The notes under the pieces: model-generated
Seen by the model: the letters and a program-made list of their open reading frames with translations, nothing else
What the model was told of the DNA's origin: nothing
Databases searched by the model: none
In this document: positions 22,133 through 31,755 of the stretch, piece after piece
Layout: each line of letters starts with the position of its first letter
How positions within the stretch are numbered: position 1 is the first letter of the stretch
Assembly (NCBI RefSeq): GCF_900107375.1
Contig: NZ_FNPT01000018.1
Location: 43,528 to 107,527, forward strand
DNA: 64,000 nucleotides
Direction of reading: 5' to 3'
Source: Lysobacter sp. yr284
GTDB taxonomy: Bacteria > Pseudomonadota > Gammaproteobacteria > Xanthomonadales > Xanthomonadaceae
Translations under genes and position numbers: made by a program

Positions 22133-23521
22133 CTACTCGCTGCGCGGCTGGGCCAGCAGGCTGCCCGCATACAACGCCGCCAGCAGCAGCGTCAGCCCGC
22201 CCCAGAAGGTCGAATAGAACGCCAGGTGGGTGTTGAGCGGGAACACCGTCACCGCCAGCGCCACCATCGCCGGACGCGCGCGTTCGCGCGCCTGCGCGTC
22301 GGCGAAGGCCCAGGCGCGCCACGCCAGCGCGGCGCCGGCCAGCCACAGCAGCAGGCCGAAGGCGCCGGTTTCGCTGAGCACTTCCAGGACCAGTTGGTGC
22401 GCGTGCAGGGCCGGGCCGTCGCCCCACGACGTGGTCACCCCCGGCATCGGGTCGCAGCCCGGGAAGGCTTCGCGGAAGCCGCGCGCGCCGACGCCGTTGA
22501 GCGGATGCGCGGCGATCATGCAACCGGCCGCGCGCCAGATCCGCGCGCGCCCGGACAGCGCGTCGTCGAGCCCGGCCACGTCGGCGCTGACGATGTGCGC
22601 GGTGCGTACCAGCCGCTCGTGCACCTGGCTGGAGGTGCGGTCCAGCACCACCAGCGCGAGCAGGCCGCAGGCGAACAGCGCCAGCAGCTTCTTCCAGCCC
22701 AGCAGGCGCCAGCCGCTGAGCAGCAGCACCAGGGCGAAGGTGATCCACGAGGCGCGCGAGCCGGCCAGCACCACCACGATGCCGGTCAGCGCGGTCGCCG
22801 CCAGCCAGCCGGCCAGGCCGTAGCGGCGGCCGGCGGCGTACAGCAGAAACGGCGAGAAGCTGGCGATGACCTGGCCGAGCTTGAGGTTGCACGGGCCGAG
22901 CACGCCGCCGAGGCGGTCGACCACCGCCAGTTCGCCCGCGGTGCACATGCCGTGCCCGCTGATCGCCTGCTTGGCCGCGTCGATGGCGCGGAACAGCGGG
23001 CTCTCGACCGCGCCGGACAGCGCCTGCAGCAGCGCGTCGGCGATCCACACCGCCAGGATCGCGGCCAATCCGCCGAAGGTGATGCGGCGTCCGCGCGGCG
23101 ACGCCACCGCCGCGGCGACCAACCACAGGAACGGCAGATAGCGCAGGTCCACCGCGGCCTCGCGCAGCGCGCGCGCCGGATCGACCGCGTCGATCGCCGA
23201 GACCAGTTCGGGCAGCCAGTACGCCGCGAACAAGGCGCTGGTCAGCGCCCAGGCCGCGTCGCTGAGCAGGCGCGGGCCGGTGCGCATGCGCCCCAGCGCC
23301 AGCTTCACCAGCATGGTCAGCGCGCCCAGGCTCAACACGGTCTCGGCGAAGCCCGGCGCGAACAGCAGCGCGACATAGGCCAGCACCCAGACCGGCGCCC
23401 AGCGCCAGCCGACGATTTCCTGCGGCGGCGGCGCGCGCATCGCGCCGGCCGCATCCGCGGCGAACGACGCGGGCGCGCCCGGCGACGGCGCGGCCGGCTC
23501 AGGCATCGACGAGTTCGGCAT
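22133..23521 (-). CDS. O-antigen ligase-like polytopic membrane protein (Wzy/WaaL superfamily)
   Basis: About 462 residues with many hydrophobic helices and one larger soluble loop in the second half, the layout of WaaL ligases and Wzy polymerases. The loop contains RIWRAAGCMIAAHPLNGVGARGFREAFP-type sequence, whose HP-x-GVG pattern is a hallmark of the superfamily. It would join polysaccharide to lipid A core or polymerise repeat units on the periplasmic face. The start is uncertain: ATG 23521 or ATG 23506 both overlap the upstream glycosyltransferase (stop at 23499); 23521 is chosen because a GAGG lies upstream. It is translationally linked to that glycosyltransferase. Confidence 0.8.
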   Translation of the reverse strand: MPNSSMPEPAAPSPGAPASFAADAAGAMRAPPPQEIVGWRWAPVWVLAYVALLFAPGFAETVLSLGALTMLVKLALGRMRTGPRLLSDAAWALTSALFAAYWLPELVSAIDAVDPARALREAAVDLRYLPFLWLVAAAVASPRGRRITFGGLAAILAVWIADALLQALSGAVESPLFRAIDAAKQAISGHGMCTAGELAVVDRLGGVLGPCNLKLGQVIASFSPFLLYAAGRRYGLAGWLAATALTGIVVVLAGSRASWITFALVLLLSGWRLLGWKKLLALFACGLLALVVLDRTSSQVHERLVRTAHIVSADVAGLDDALSGRARIWRAAGCMIAAHPLNGVGARGFREAFPGCDPMPGVTTSWGDGPALHAHQLVLEVLSETGAFGLLLWLAGAALAWRAWAFADAQARERARPAMVALAVTVFPLNTHLAFYSTFWGGLTLLLAALYAGSLLAQPRSE

Positions 23522-24638
23522 AGACGGCAAGCGTGGCCTCCTGCATGGCGCGCAGGGAAAACGCCATCGTATCCACTGGCGCGGGCGCATGCGTTAGCAA
23601 TTCGCAAGCGCTGCGCTTGAGCGCGAGCGGATCGAACGCCGCGACCGCGCCGCGCGGTTGCAGGCGCGCCAGCAGCTCGCCGACGCCGCCGTGGTTCCAG
23701 CCCAGCACCGGCCGGCCGCAGGCCAGCGCCTCGACCACGGTGCGGCCGAACGCCTCGGGCTTGCGCGAGAGTTGCAGCACCAGGTCGCTGGCGGCGTAGG
23801 CGCGCGCGATCGCGTCGGTCGGCGCGGCGAAGGCGACCGCGTCGGCGATGCCCAGGCCCTGCGCGAGCTGCTGCATTTCCTCGATGTAGTCCTCGCGTCC
23901 CGGCTCGCGCGCGCCCGGCAGCCACAGCCGCGCATCGAGGCCGTCGGCGCGCACGTCGGCCAGCAATTGCAGGCCGTCGGCATGGCCTTTCAGGCGGGTG
24001 CCGCGGCCGGGCAGCAACAGCAGCGGGCCGTCGCCGGCGAGCTGCGGATGCTGCGCGGCGGCCCAGGCGCGCGCCTGGAGGTCGGGCCACGGCGCGCGCG
24101 GGAACGCGGCCGGGTCGATCCCGCGCGGCACCACCCGCAGCCTGTACGGGTCGGTGTCGGGATAGTGTTGGAGCACGTAGTCCCGGACGGTGTCGGACAC
24201 GCAGATCACGCGCTCGCCGCGGGTCATGACCTGGCTGTAGCGCGAGGGCGAGTTGAGCCCGTGCACGGTGGTCACCAGCGCCGGCCGCGCGCCGTCGGGC
24301 AGGCCGCGCCAGGCCAGCAGGCCGACCCAGGCCGGCAGGCGCGAGCGCAGGTGCAGTACGTCCACGCCCAGCTCGGTCATCAGCCGGCGCAGCTTGAAGG
24401 CATGCAGCAGGGTCGAGGGCGACTTGCGCCCGATCGGCAGTTCGATGTGCTCGGCGCCGAGCTGCAGCAGCCGCGGCACCAGCCGGCCGCCGGCCGAGAC
24501 CACGATCGCGCGGTGGCCGGCGCGCACCAGCGCATCGGCGATTTCCAGGGTGGAACGCTCGACGCCGCCGGATTCCAGCGCCGGCAGCAACTGCATCGCC
24601 GTCAGCCGGCGCGTGGGGGTCGGCTGCGGCGGATTCAT
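23499..24638 (-). CDS. GT4-family glycosyltransferase
   Basis: Retaining nucleotide-sugar glycosyltransferase of 379 residues with the GT-B fold. The N-terminal acceptor domain shows LLPALESGGVERSTLE, typical of GT4 enzymes. The donor domain contains RVVPRGID, LLLPGRGTRLKGH and the E-x7-E motif in PEAFGRTVVEALACGRPVLG. It likely acts on lipopolysaccharide core or O-chain sugars, given its overlap with the ligase-like gene and proximity to waaA. Sugar specificity is unknown. Confidence 0.9.
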   Translation of the reverse strand: MNPPQPTPTRRLTAMQLLPALESGGVERSTLEIADALVRAGHRAIVVSAGGRLVPRLLQLGAEHIELPIGRKSPSTLLHAFKLRRLMTELGVDVLHLRSRLPAWVGLLAWRGLPDGARPALVTTVHGLNSPSRYSQVMTRGERVICVSDTVRDYVLQHYPDTDPYRLRVVPRGIDPAAFPRAPWPDLQARAWAAAQHPQLAGDGPLLLLPGRGTRLKGHADGLQLLADVRADGLDARLWLPGAREPGREDYIEEMQQLAQGLGIADAVAFAAPTDAIARAYAASDLVLQLSRKPEAFGRTVVEALACGRPVLGWNHGGVGELLARLQPRGAVAAFDPLALKRSACELLTHAPAPVDTMAFSLRAMQEATLAVYAELVDA

Positions 24639-24648
24639 GGCGGCGGGG

Positions 24649-24849
24649 TCAGTCGACCAGGGTGTAGTGCGCGCCGCAGTACGGGCACTGGCACTCGCGC
24701 TCGGCCTCGATCGGCAGGTACACGCGCGGATGCGAGTTCCACAGCGCCATCGACGGCAGCGGGCAGCTCAGCGGCAGGTCGGCGCGGGTCACGGTGTAGC
24801 GCTGATCGGCGTTGGCCTGGGTGGGGTGGGCGTTGGCTGCGGTGGTCAT
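24649..24849 (-). CDS. Small CHCC-type zinc-finger protein
   Basis: 66 residues. The C-terminal half is a zf-CHCC domain: a Cys in LSCPLPS, a His in WNSHPRVYLP and the pair CPYC in CQCPYCGAHYTLVD, giving the C-H-C-C ligands. The family is widespread in proteobacteria, often of unknown role, and related to the mitochondrial complex I accessory subunit NDUFS6. It ends 10 bases before the glycosyltransferase start, so they are probably one transcript. Confidence 0.85.
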   Translation of the reverse strand: MTTAANAHPTQANADQRYTVTRADLPLSCPLPSMALWNSHPRVYLPIEAERECQCPYCGAHYTLVD

Positions 24850-25066
24850 GGGGCACGACGGGTGGCGACGCGGGCAGGCATTTTAGCAGCGTGGGCGCGG
24901 CGGCGCGTGTACGCGGCCGCGCGAACGGCGGCAAGGCCGCGGCGGCGCCGGGTTCGCGCCAGACGCGGCCAAGCGCCGCGGCCGGGCGAGGCCGCGTCGG
25001 CGCGGCCGTTGGCTGCCGGGGGCTGCGCAGCAGACGCTGCGACGGCGGCGCAGGCAAGGCCCGCGA

Positions 25067-25813
25067 TCACGCCGGCGGCGGCAGCTCCAGCAGCAGCGCT
25101 TGCGCGCCGTGATCGCCGGCGGTCAGCGCCAGTTCGCCGGATTCGCCGACCCAGCCGAGCGCGTCGCCCGCGGCCAGGGCGCGGCCGTTGGCCTCGGCCT
25201 CGCCGCTCACCAGCTGCAGCCAGTACCCTCGGCCGACGTCGAGCGCGCACCGCAGCGCCGCGCCCGCCGCGAGCGTGGCCGTGGATAGCCGCAGGTCCTG
25301 GCGCACCGGCAACCCGCCCTCGCCGCCGTCGCGCGAAGCGCGCAAGGCCCAGCCGCGGTCGCCGGCGGCCGGCGCCGCCGACAGCGCGTACGCGGGCCGG
25401 GCGTTGAGCCGGTCGGGCTGGATCCAAATCTGCAGGAACCGCAGCGGCGCGTCGGCCGCGGCGTTGAACGCGCGATGGCGCATGCCGTGGCCGGCGCCGA
25501 GCCATTGCAGCTCGCCGGCGCGCACCACGCCCGTGGCGGTGTCGTCGCCGCCGGCGGCCTCGCCGAACTCCGAGCCGGCCACGCCTTCGAAACCCATGGC
25601 GCCTTCCAGCACGTAGCTGAAGACGTCCATGTTGGCGTGACGGTGCACGGCCAGGCCCGCGCCGGGCGCGGCCCGCACTTCGCGCAGCACGCGCAGCGCG
25701 CCGAACCCCATCCATGCCGGGTCGTAATAGCCGCCCGAGGAGAACGTGTGCAGGCTGTCGCTGCCGTCGGCCGGGACCCGGCCGCGCTCGCGGGAAAGGC
25801 GTTGGATGATCAT
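25067..25813 (-). CDS. Pirin-family bicupin protein
   Basis: 248 residues of two cupin folds, as in YhaK/YhhW-type pirins, some of which have quercetin dioxygenase activity. The N-terminal cupin shows HTFSSGGYYDP, the metal-site histidines H57 and H59 in VHRHANMD, YVLEG and a later H113. The fourth ligand is normally a Glu two residues after the last His (HSE pattern); here the sequence is HRA (A115), so metal binding may be altered. The C-terminal half fits the pirin C-terminal cupin with an LQLVSGEAE strand. Redox or stress-related roles are usual for the family; no substrate can be assigned. Confidence 0.87.
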   Translation of the reverse strand: MIIQRLSRERGRVPADGSDSLHTFSSGGYYDPAWMGFGALRVLREVRAAPGAGLAVHRHANMDVFSYVLEGAMGFEGVAGSEFGEAAGGDDTATGVVRAGELQWLGAGHGMRHRAFNAAADAPLRFLQIWIQPDRLNARPAYALSAAPAAGDRGWALRASRDGGEGGLPVRQDLRLSTATLAAGAALRCALDVGRGYWLQLVSGEAEANGRALAAGDALGWVGESGELALTAGDHGAQALLLELPPPA

Positions 25814-25852
25814 CGCGCCATTTTAGCGCGCAACGCGGCGCGCTTCGGGCGG

Positions 25853-25893
25853 CAAAAACGCGAACGGCGCCGCCCGCGGGCGACGCCGTTCGC
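25853..25893 (-). terminator. Intrinsic terminator of the yceI-like gene
   Basis: On the minus strand GCGAACGGCG and CGCCGTTCGC form a long stem around a GC-rich loop, followed by GTTTTTG. It lies 13 bases past the yceI-like stop. Confidence 0.8.
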
Positions 25894-25905
25894 AAGCGCG
25901 GCCGC

Positions 25906-26484
25906 TTACTTCTTCGGCACGATCGCTTCGGTGGTGATGCGGATCTTGACCTCGTCGCTGACGTTGGGCACGTACTTGCCGATGCCGAACTCGCTGCGCT
26001 TGAGCGTGGTGGTGGCGTCGAAGCCGGCCGCCGCGCGCTTGGCCATCGGCTGCTCGCCGATCTTGTTGATGTTGACGTCCAGCACCGCCGGCTTGGTCAC
26101 GCCGTGCACGGTCAAGTCGCCCGTCACCTTGAGCTTGTTGGCGCCGGCCGCTTCGACCTTGGTGCTCTTGAAGGTGATGTTCGGGTACTTGGCGGCGTCG
26201 AAGAAATCGGCGCTCTTGAGGTGCTCGTCGAAATCGCCGACGTGCGAATCCAGGCCGTCGAGCGGGATGGTCACCTGCACCGAGGACGCCGAGGGCTTGG
26301 CCTGGTCGTAGGTGATGCTGCCGTCGACCTTGCCGAAGTGCGCGATCGGGTTGGAGAAGCCGAAGTGGCTCCAGCTGGCGACCACGTCGGTGTGGTTGGG
26401 GTCGATCTTGTAGGTCACCGGGGCGGCGGTGGCGGCGCCGGCGAAAGCCAGGCCCAGGGCGGCGGCGAGCAGGATGCGCTTCAT
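25906..26484 (-). CDS. YceI-family periplasmic lipocalin-like protein
   Basis: 192 residues. A clear signal peptide (MKRILLAAALGLAFAGAATA) is cleaved before APVTYK. The mature part has the YceI pattern: YKIDPNHTDVVASWSHFGFSNP, FGKVDGSITYD, HLKSADFFDAAKYPNITFKS, TVHGVTKPAVL. Members bind long isoprenoid or fatty chains in a lipocalin-like barrel; the physiological role varies. ATG 26484 follows AGGAG at seven bases. It has its own terminator and so is probably monocistronic. Confidence 0.94.
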   Translation of the reverse strand: MKRILLAAALGLAFAGAATAAPVTYKIDPNHTDVVASWSHFGFSNPIAHFGKVDGSITYDQAKPSASSVQVTIPLDGLDSHVGDFDEHLKSADFFDAAKYPNITFKSTKVEAAGANKLKVTGDLTVHGVTKPAVLDVNINKIGEQPMAKRAAAGFDATTTLKRSEFGIGKYVPNVSDEVKIRITTEAIVPKK

Positions 26485-26618
26485 TGGAGAACTCCTCGGA
26501 ATGTCGTCGGGTGGACGCTGGTCGTTGTAGGTACGGCGGTGTTGCGGGGGAACCACTATCGCCCGGCCCGCGCCGCGCCAGGGCGGCGCCAGCGCGGAAC
26601 CGTGCCGGCGCGCACGCA

Positions 26619-27206
26619 TCACTCGATGCGCGCGGCCTCGTCGAACGGCAGGCGCGGCGAGCGCGGGAACAGCTTGTCGTGGTCGCCGTGGCCCAGGTTG
26701 ATGAGGAAGTTGGACTTGATCTTGGTGCCGGCGAAGAAGGCCTCGTCGACCTTGGCGTTGTCGAAGCCCGACATCGCGCCGGTGTCCAGGCCCAGCGAAC
26801 GCGCGGCCAGGATCAGGTAGGCGCCCTGCAGGCTGCCGTTGCGGAACGCGGTGACGTTGATCGCCGCGTCGTTGCCGGCGAACCAGCTGCGCGCGTCGTC
26901 GTGCGGGAACAGATACGGCAGCTTTTCGTAGAACTCCAGGTCGTGGGCGACGATGACGGTGACCGGCGCGGCCAGGGTCTTGGCCAGGTTGCCTTCCGAC
27001 AGGGCCGGGCGCAGCTTCTCCTTGGCCTGCGGGGACTTTACGAACACGAACCGCGCCGGCGAGCCGTTGGCGCTGGTCGGGCCCCACTTGGTCAGGTCGT
27101 AGAGCTGGCGCAGCGTCTCGTCGCTGATCTCGCCGCCGAGCACGTTGTGGGTGCGGGCGCTGCGGAACAGCTGATCGAGGGCGTCGTCGGGGAGGGCCTT
27201 GGACAT
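26619..27206 (-). CDS. RutE-type nitroreductase (malonic semialdehyde reductase family)
   Basis: FMN-dependent nitroreductase-fold protein of 195 residues, the size of E. coli RutE (196). Family motifs are [38 protein letters not shown] and [19 protein letters not shown] 27206 is chosen over two upstream ATGs because GGAGA sits at proper distance and the N-terminus then matches the family. No rut operon surrounds it, so a role in uracil degradation is not supported by context; a general quinone, aldehyde or nitro reductase role is possible. Confidence 0.88.
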   Translation of the reverse strand: MSKALPDDALDQLFRSARTHNVLGGEISDETLRQLYDLTKWGPTSANGSPARFVFVKSPQAKEKLRPALSEGNLAKTLAAPVTVIVAHDLEFYEKLPYLFPHDDARSWFAGNDAAINVTAFRNGSLQGAYLILAARSLGLDTGAMSGFDNAKVDEAFFAGTKIKSNFLINLGHGDHDKLFPRSPRLPFDEAARIE

Positions 27207-27314
27207 CGTCTTCTCCATGGGGCTGCCAAGCTGGGGCAAGTGATCGGGAGACGGAAGTGTAGAGTCTCGACCCGGCCGCTAAATCGACACCCCCGGAACG
27301 GATTACCTGCATCT

Positions 27315-28301
27315 GTGCAACGAAACAGCATTTCGGCGAAGAATGACGCCACTACTGCAACCTGGCTGTTGACCGACGGGCTGGCCGGCAACCAGCGCCA
27401 GGCCTCGGCGCTGGCCCTGGCCCTGGGGCGCCCGGCCCGGCATTGGCTGCTGCAACCGCGGGCGCCGTGGCGCTGGCTGTCGCCGCGCCGGCTGCCGGGG
27501 TCGGAACGGGCCTTCGGCGAGGAATTCGCGCAGGCGCTGAGCGGCGCCCGCCCGGCCCTCGCCATCGGCTGCGGCCGCCAGGCCGCGCTGGCGACCCGGC
27601 TGATGCGCGAGACCGGCGCGCGCGCGGTGCAGATCCTCGACCCGCGCCTGCCGCCCATGCATTGGGACCTGGTGATCGCGCCCGAGCACGACGGCCTGCG
27701 CGGGCCCAACGTGATCACCCTGCTCGGCAGCCTCAACCCGGTCGACGACCTGTGGCTGGCCGGCGCGCGCAAGACCTTCCCCGCCTTCGGCGAACTGCCC
27801 GGCCCGCGCACTGCGCTGCTGCTGGGCGGCTCCAGCGCCCACGCCCGCTTCGACCGCGCCGCCTTCGACGCGCTGGCCTCGCGCCTGTCGGCGCAGCTCG
27901 AACGCGAGGGCGGCAGCCTGCTGGCGACGACCTCGCGGCGCACCCCGGCGGACATCCGCGCGCGCCTGCGCGAACGCCTGGCGTCGCTGCCGCAGGTGTC
28001 GTGGTACGAGCCCGGCGAAGGCGCCAACCCCTACCCGGGCCTGCTCGGCTGGGCCGACCGCATCGTCTGCACCGCCGACTCGGTCAACATGCTGTCCGAG
28101 GCCGCGGCCACGCGCGCGCCGCTGTTCGTGTTCGGCATCGACCGGGTCGAAGGGCGGCCGCGCCGCTTCGTCGACAGCCTGATCGGCCTGCGCCGGGCGC
28201 ATGCGTTCGATCCGCACCTGCGGCCGTTCCCGGTGGAGCCGCTGCGCGAGACCGCGCGGGTGGCGCGCGAGGTCCGGCGTCGCCTGGGCTTGCAGGACTG
28301 A
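27315..28301 (+). CDS. ELM1-family protein (bacterial homologue of mitochondrial fission ELM1)
   Basis: About 328 residues. The sequence TWLLTDGLAGNQRQASALAL at the N-terminus and the ALAIGCGRQAALATRLMR, PEHDGLRGPNVITLLGSLNPV and WADRIVCTADSVNMLSEAAA blocks are typical of the Mito_fiss_Elm1 family found in alpha- and gamma-proteobacteria. The fold is predicted to resemble GT-B glycosyltransferases, with the C-terminal SVNMLSEA region like a donor site. GTG 27315 is the most plausible start because no in-frame ATG gives a sensible N-terminus. It is divergent from the nitroreductase gene. The bacterial function is not known. Confidence 0.8.
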   Translation: MQRNSISAKNDATTATWLLTDGLAGNQRQASALALALGRPARHWLLQPRAPWRWLSPRRLPGSERAFGEEFAQALSGARPALAIGCGRQAALATRLMRETGARAVQILDPRLPPMHWDLVIAPEHDGLRGPNVITLLGSLNPVDDLWLAGARKTFPAFGELPGPRTALLLGGSSAHARFDRAAFDALASRLSAQLEREGGSLLATTSRRTPADIRARLRERLASLPQVSWYEPGEGANPYPGLLGWADRIVCTADSVNMLSEAAATRAPLFVFGIDRVEGRPRRFVDSLIGLRRAHAFDPHLRPFPVEPLRETARVAREVRRRLGLQD

Positions 28302-28314
28302 CCGCGCGCCCGCC

Positions 28315-28719
28315 TCAGCGCGCGCGGCGCGGCCGCGAGTTGTCGAAGCTGCCGATGAAGCGCAGTTCGTTGTACAGCCGTCCCGGCTGTTCTTCGATGA
28401 AGGCGCAGCGGTCGTAGTAGTACAGCGCGTTGCCCGCGGCGATGCCCAACTCGTGGCAGCGGGCGACGATCGCGCGGTCGGTGGCGGGCGAATACGTGCC
28501 GACTTCGAGCACCAGTTCCTCGACCGGCACCGCCCGCGCGCCGACGGTGACGTAGGCGACGAAAAAATCCGAATCGATGAAGCCGCAGCCGAAATCGCGG
28601 TGCGCCGGGCAACCCGAGCCCTGTTCTTCCATGCCCTGGGTGTAGCGGTCGAACGCGTCGGCCTGGGTGGTGGTGCCGATCCAGACCGAGATCATGTCGC
28701 GGGCGTCGTGGTCGATCAC
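28315..28719 (-). CDS. Imm22-like (DUF4284-type) immunity-family protein
   Basis: 134 residues starting with GTG at 28719, preceded by GGGGAG. The N-terminal ISVWIGTTTQADAFDRY, the central HRDFGCGFIDSDFF and the late AGNALYYYD resemble the Imm22 family, members of which neutralise polymorphic toxins. No toxin gene is adjacent: neighbours are the ELM1-family gene (convergent) and glnE. Many Imm22-like proteins are orphan or housekeeping copies. The family call is from pattern memory and needs a profile search. Confidence 0.6.
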   Translation of the reverse strand: MIDHDARDMISVWIGTTTQADAFDRYTQGMEEQGSGCPAHRDFGCGFIDSDFFVAYVTVGARAVPVEELVLEVGTYSPATDRAIVARCHELGIAAGNALYYYDRCAFIEEQPGRLYNELRFIGSFDNSRPRRAR

Positions 28720-28753
28720 CGCGGGCTCCCCACCGGCGAGCGTTCGCGCCGCC

Positions 28754-31594
28754 TCACGACGCCGCCCGCAAGCCGTGCTCGCTCATCGCCGCGCCGATCG
28801 CGCGGCGCGCGGCAGCGATCGCATCGGTCTCGGCCACCCGCCGCGGGCGCCGGTCCAGCGTGCATTCCAGCCCCGCCGCGAGCAACACCGCATGCGCTCG
28901 CAACAAGCCCTCGGCATGTTCCGGCGACAAGCCGCCGGCCGCGCGCGCGGCCGCGATCAAGCCGGGCGTATCGCGCGGCGCCAGCAGCGCCGGCGCGCGC
29001 GCGCTGTCGCGCAGCACCAGGTACTGCAGCAGGAATTCCAGGTCGACCAAGCCGCCTTCGCCCTGCTTGAGGTCGAAGAACGCCGCGTCGCTGCGGTCGA
29101 GCTCGGCGCGCATGCGCGCGCGCATCGCCGCGACGTCGCCGCGCAGTTTGTCGCCGTCGCGCGCGCGGGCCAGGGTGCGCGCGCGGACGTCGTCGAAGCG
29201 CGCGTGCAGGTCGGCGTCGCCGGCGACGAAGCGCGCGCGCACCAGCGCCTGATGCTCCCAGGTCCAGGCGCGCTCGTCCTGGTAGTCGGCGAAGCTGGCC
29301 AGCGACGACACCAGCAGGCCCTTGGCGCCGTCCGGCCGCAAGCGCACATCGACATCGAACAAGCGCCCGGCCGCGGTGACCGCGCCGAGCAGGGCGACGA
29401 TCTTCTGCGCCAGCCGCGCGAACCAGCGCGTCGCGTCGAGCGAGCGCGCGCCGTCGGACGCCGCGCCGCCCTCGACCGCGGGCGCTTCGTACAAGAACAC
29501 CAGATCCAGGTCGGAGCCGAAGCCCAGTTCCTCGCCGCCGAGGCTGCCGTAGCCGAGCACGGCGAAACGCGCGCCGGGCACCCGGCCGTGCGCGGCGGCG
29601 ACTTCGGCCTGGGCCATCGCCAGCACCTGCGCCACCACCGCATCGGCCAGCCAGGCCAGCTGGCGCGCGCTGTCCTCGGCCGACTGGCGGCCGTCGCGCA
29701 GCGCCATCGCGATGCGGAAGCTCAGCGCCTGCCGGGTTTCGTTGATCGCCTGCAAGGCTTCCTCGACATCGCCGCTGGCATCGAAGCCGGCGCAGGCGGC
29801 GAGCAGTTCCTCGCGGTCCGGCAGCGGGCCGGCCACGCGCGCATCGAGCAATTCGTCCAGCAACAACGGGTGCGAGGCCAGCCGCTCGGCCAGCAGCGCG
29901 CTGCGCGAGACCACCTCGACCAAGCGCGACAGCGCCGCCGGCTGTTCGTCGAGCAAGGCCAGATAGGCGCTGCGGCGCAGGACGTTGTGCAGCAGCGCCA
30001 GCAAACGCTTGAGCGCGAGCATCGGCTGGCTCGACGCCGCCGCGGCCTGCAGCAGCGCCGGCAGCACCCGGTCCAGGCGCGCGCGCGCGGCGTCGGACAG
30101 GCCGCGCACGCCGGGGCTGCGGGCGAAATCGCGCAGCGCCGCGTCGGCGTCGGCGGCGGCGTCGAAACCGGCGTCCAGCAGCGCCTGCGCCTCGCCGGCC
30201 TCCGGCAGCGCGCGCCAGTACGCGGTCAGCGCGTCGGGCGCGGCGCGGCGCCGGCGCGGCGCCAGCAGCGCGTCGAATTCGGCGGTGATGCGTTCGCGGC
30301 GGCGTTCCAGTTCGGCGCGCAGCGCGTCCCAGTCGGCGTAGCCCAGGCCGGCGGCGATGCGCGCGCGCTCGGCCTCGCCGGCGGGCAAGGCGTGGGTCTG
30401 CGCGTCGCGCAGCATCTGCAGGCGGTTTTCCAGCCGGCGCAGGAAGCGGTAGTCGTCGGCCAGCGCGTCGCCGGCGTCCTCGCCGATCTGGCGCTGCGCG
30501 ACCAGCGTCGCCAGCGCCGGCAGCAGGCGCCGGCCGCGCAGCTCGGCCTCGCGGCCGCCGCGGATCAGCTGCAGCGCCTGCACCAGGAATTCGATCTCGC
30601 GGATGCCGCCGGGCCCGCGCTTGATGTCGTCGGCCAGTTCCTTGCGCGCGACCTCGGCGCTGATCGCCGCCTTCATCGCGCGCAGGCCGTCGAGCGCGCC
30701 GAAGTCGAGATAGCGCCGGTACACGAACGGCCGCAGCGCGTCGACGAAGCGCTCGCCGGCGTCGAGATCGCCCGCCACCGGCCGCGCCTTCTGCCAGGCG
30801 TAGCGTTCCCAGTCGCGGCCTTCGCGCTGGAAGTACTGCTCCATCGCCGCGAACGACCACGCCACCCGGCCGGCGTTGCCGTACGGGCGCAGGCGCAGGT
30901 CGACGCGATGGCTGAAGCCCTCGGCGGTGAGTTCGTCGAGCAATCGCGCCAACTGCTGGCCGAGCTTGGCGAAGTAGGTTTCCGCGTCGAGCGCGCGCGC
31001 GGCGTCGCGGCCGTCGAACTCGGTGCTGCCGTCGTGCTCGTAGGCGTAGACCAGATCGACGTCGGAACTGAAGTTCAACTCGCCGCCGCCGAGCTTGCCC
31101 AGGCCGAACACCACCAGCCGCACGCGTTCGCCGGCCGGCGTGCGCAGCGCGCCGTAGCGGCGCTCGAACTCGTCCTCGAGCGCGTCGTGGGCCAGGCGCA
31201 GGCAGGTTTCGGCCAGTTCGGTGCTGCCGCGCAAGGTGTCGCCGACTCCGTCCAGGCCGAGCGCGTCGCGCCAGATCAGCCGGGTTGAACCGGCGGCGCG
31301 GTAACGGCGCAGGCGCGTGCCCCAGTCGGCGCGGCCTTCGGCGTCCAACTGCGGCGGCGGCAACGGCTGGGCGCCGTCGTCGGCGGCCAGCGCGAGCAGC
31401 AGCGCGGGCTGGCGCGCAAGGGTGTCGATGGCGAAGTCGCTGACCACCGCCACGCGCGCCACCCGCGCGGCCAGCGCCGCGTCTTCGAGCGCGGCGCGCG
31501 CGTCGTCGCAGGCGTTGCGCAGGCGCGCGAGTGCGCGTTCGGTCAGGGCGGAGAAGTCGGTGGCGGCCGCGGCGGCAGGAACGGAAGCGTGCAT
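28754..31594 (-). CDS. glnE: Bifunctional glutamine synthetase adenylyltransferase / adenylyl-removing enzyme
   Basis: Controls nitrogen assimilation by adenylylating and de-adenylylating glutamine synthetase in response to PII. It has 946 residues, the same as E. coli GlnE. Two nucleotidyltransferase domains each show the expected motif: [18 protein letters not shown] in the N-terminal, removing half and [18 protein letters not shown] in the C-terminal, adenylylating half. An upstream ATG extends the frame by 23 residues of basic low-complexity sequence, so ATG 31594 is preferred. Confidence 0.95.
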   Translation of the reverse strand: MHASVPAAAAATDFSALTERALARLRNACDDARAALEDAALAARVARVAVVSDFAIDTLARQPALLLALAADDGAQPLPPPQLDAEGRADWGTRLRRYRAAGSTRLIWRDALGLDGVGDTLRGSTELAETCLRLAHDALEDEFERRYGALRTPAGERVRLVVFGLGKLGGGELNFSSDVDLVYAYEHDGSTEFDGRDAARALDAETYFAKLGQQLARLLDELTAEGFSHRVDLRLRPYGNAGRVAWSFAAMEQYFQREGRDWERYAWQKARPVAGDLDAGERFVDALRPFVYRRYLDFGALDGLRAMKAAISAEVARKELADDIKRGPGGIREIEFLVQALQLIRGGREAELRGRRLLPALATLVAQRQIGEDAGDALADDYRFLRRLENRLQMLRDAQTHALPAGEAERARIAAGLGYADWDALRAELERRRERITAEFDALLAPRRRRAAPDALTAYWRALPEAGEAQALLDAGFDAAADADAALRDFARSPGVRGLSDAARARLDRVLPALLQAAAASSQPMLALKRLLALLHNVLRRSAYLALLDEQPAALSRLVEVVSRSALLAERLASHPLLLDELLDARVAGPLPDREELLAACAGFDASGDVEEALQAINETRQALSFRIAMALRDGRQSAEDSARQLAWLADAVVAQVLAMAQAEVAAAHGRVPGARFAVLGYGSLGGEELGFGSDLDLVFLYEAPAVEGGAASDGARSLDATRWFARLAQKIVALLGAVTAAGRLFDVDVRLRPDGAKGLLVSSLASFADYQDERAWTWEHQALVRARFVAGDADLHARFDDVRARTLARARDGDKLRGDVAAMRARMRAELDRSDAAFFDLKQGEGGLVDLEFLLQYLVLRDSARAPALLAPRDTPGLIAAARAAGGLSPEHAEGLLRAHAVLLAAGLECTLDRRPRRVAETDAIAAARRAIGAAMSEHGLRAAS

Positions 31595-31755
31595 GCGCGC
31601 GATGATCGCATGGCGATGGCGGCGGGCCGGATCGCGGGCCGCGCCCCGACGCCGCTGCCGCAAGCGCGTTTCGCGCTGGCCCGGCGCGCCGGGGCCGCCG
31701 CTGCCGCTGGACGCAGCGCCTGCGCTCGGCGACGCTGCGGATAAAAACGCTGGGC

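Noticed and set aside
24850..25066. Possible gene between the zinc-finger and pirin genes
   Set aside because: Only low-complexity Arg/Ala frames; no ribosome binding site or motif.
25067..31594. Defence-island interpretation of the Imm22-like gene region
   Set aside because: The surrounding genes are metabolic and housekeeping (pirin, YceI, nitroreductase, glnE); no defence nuclease, helicase or toxin is present.
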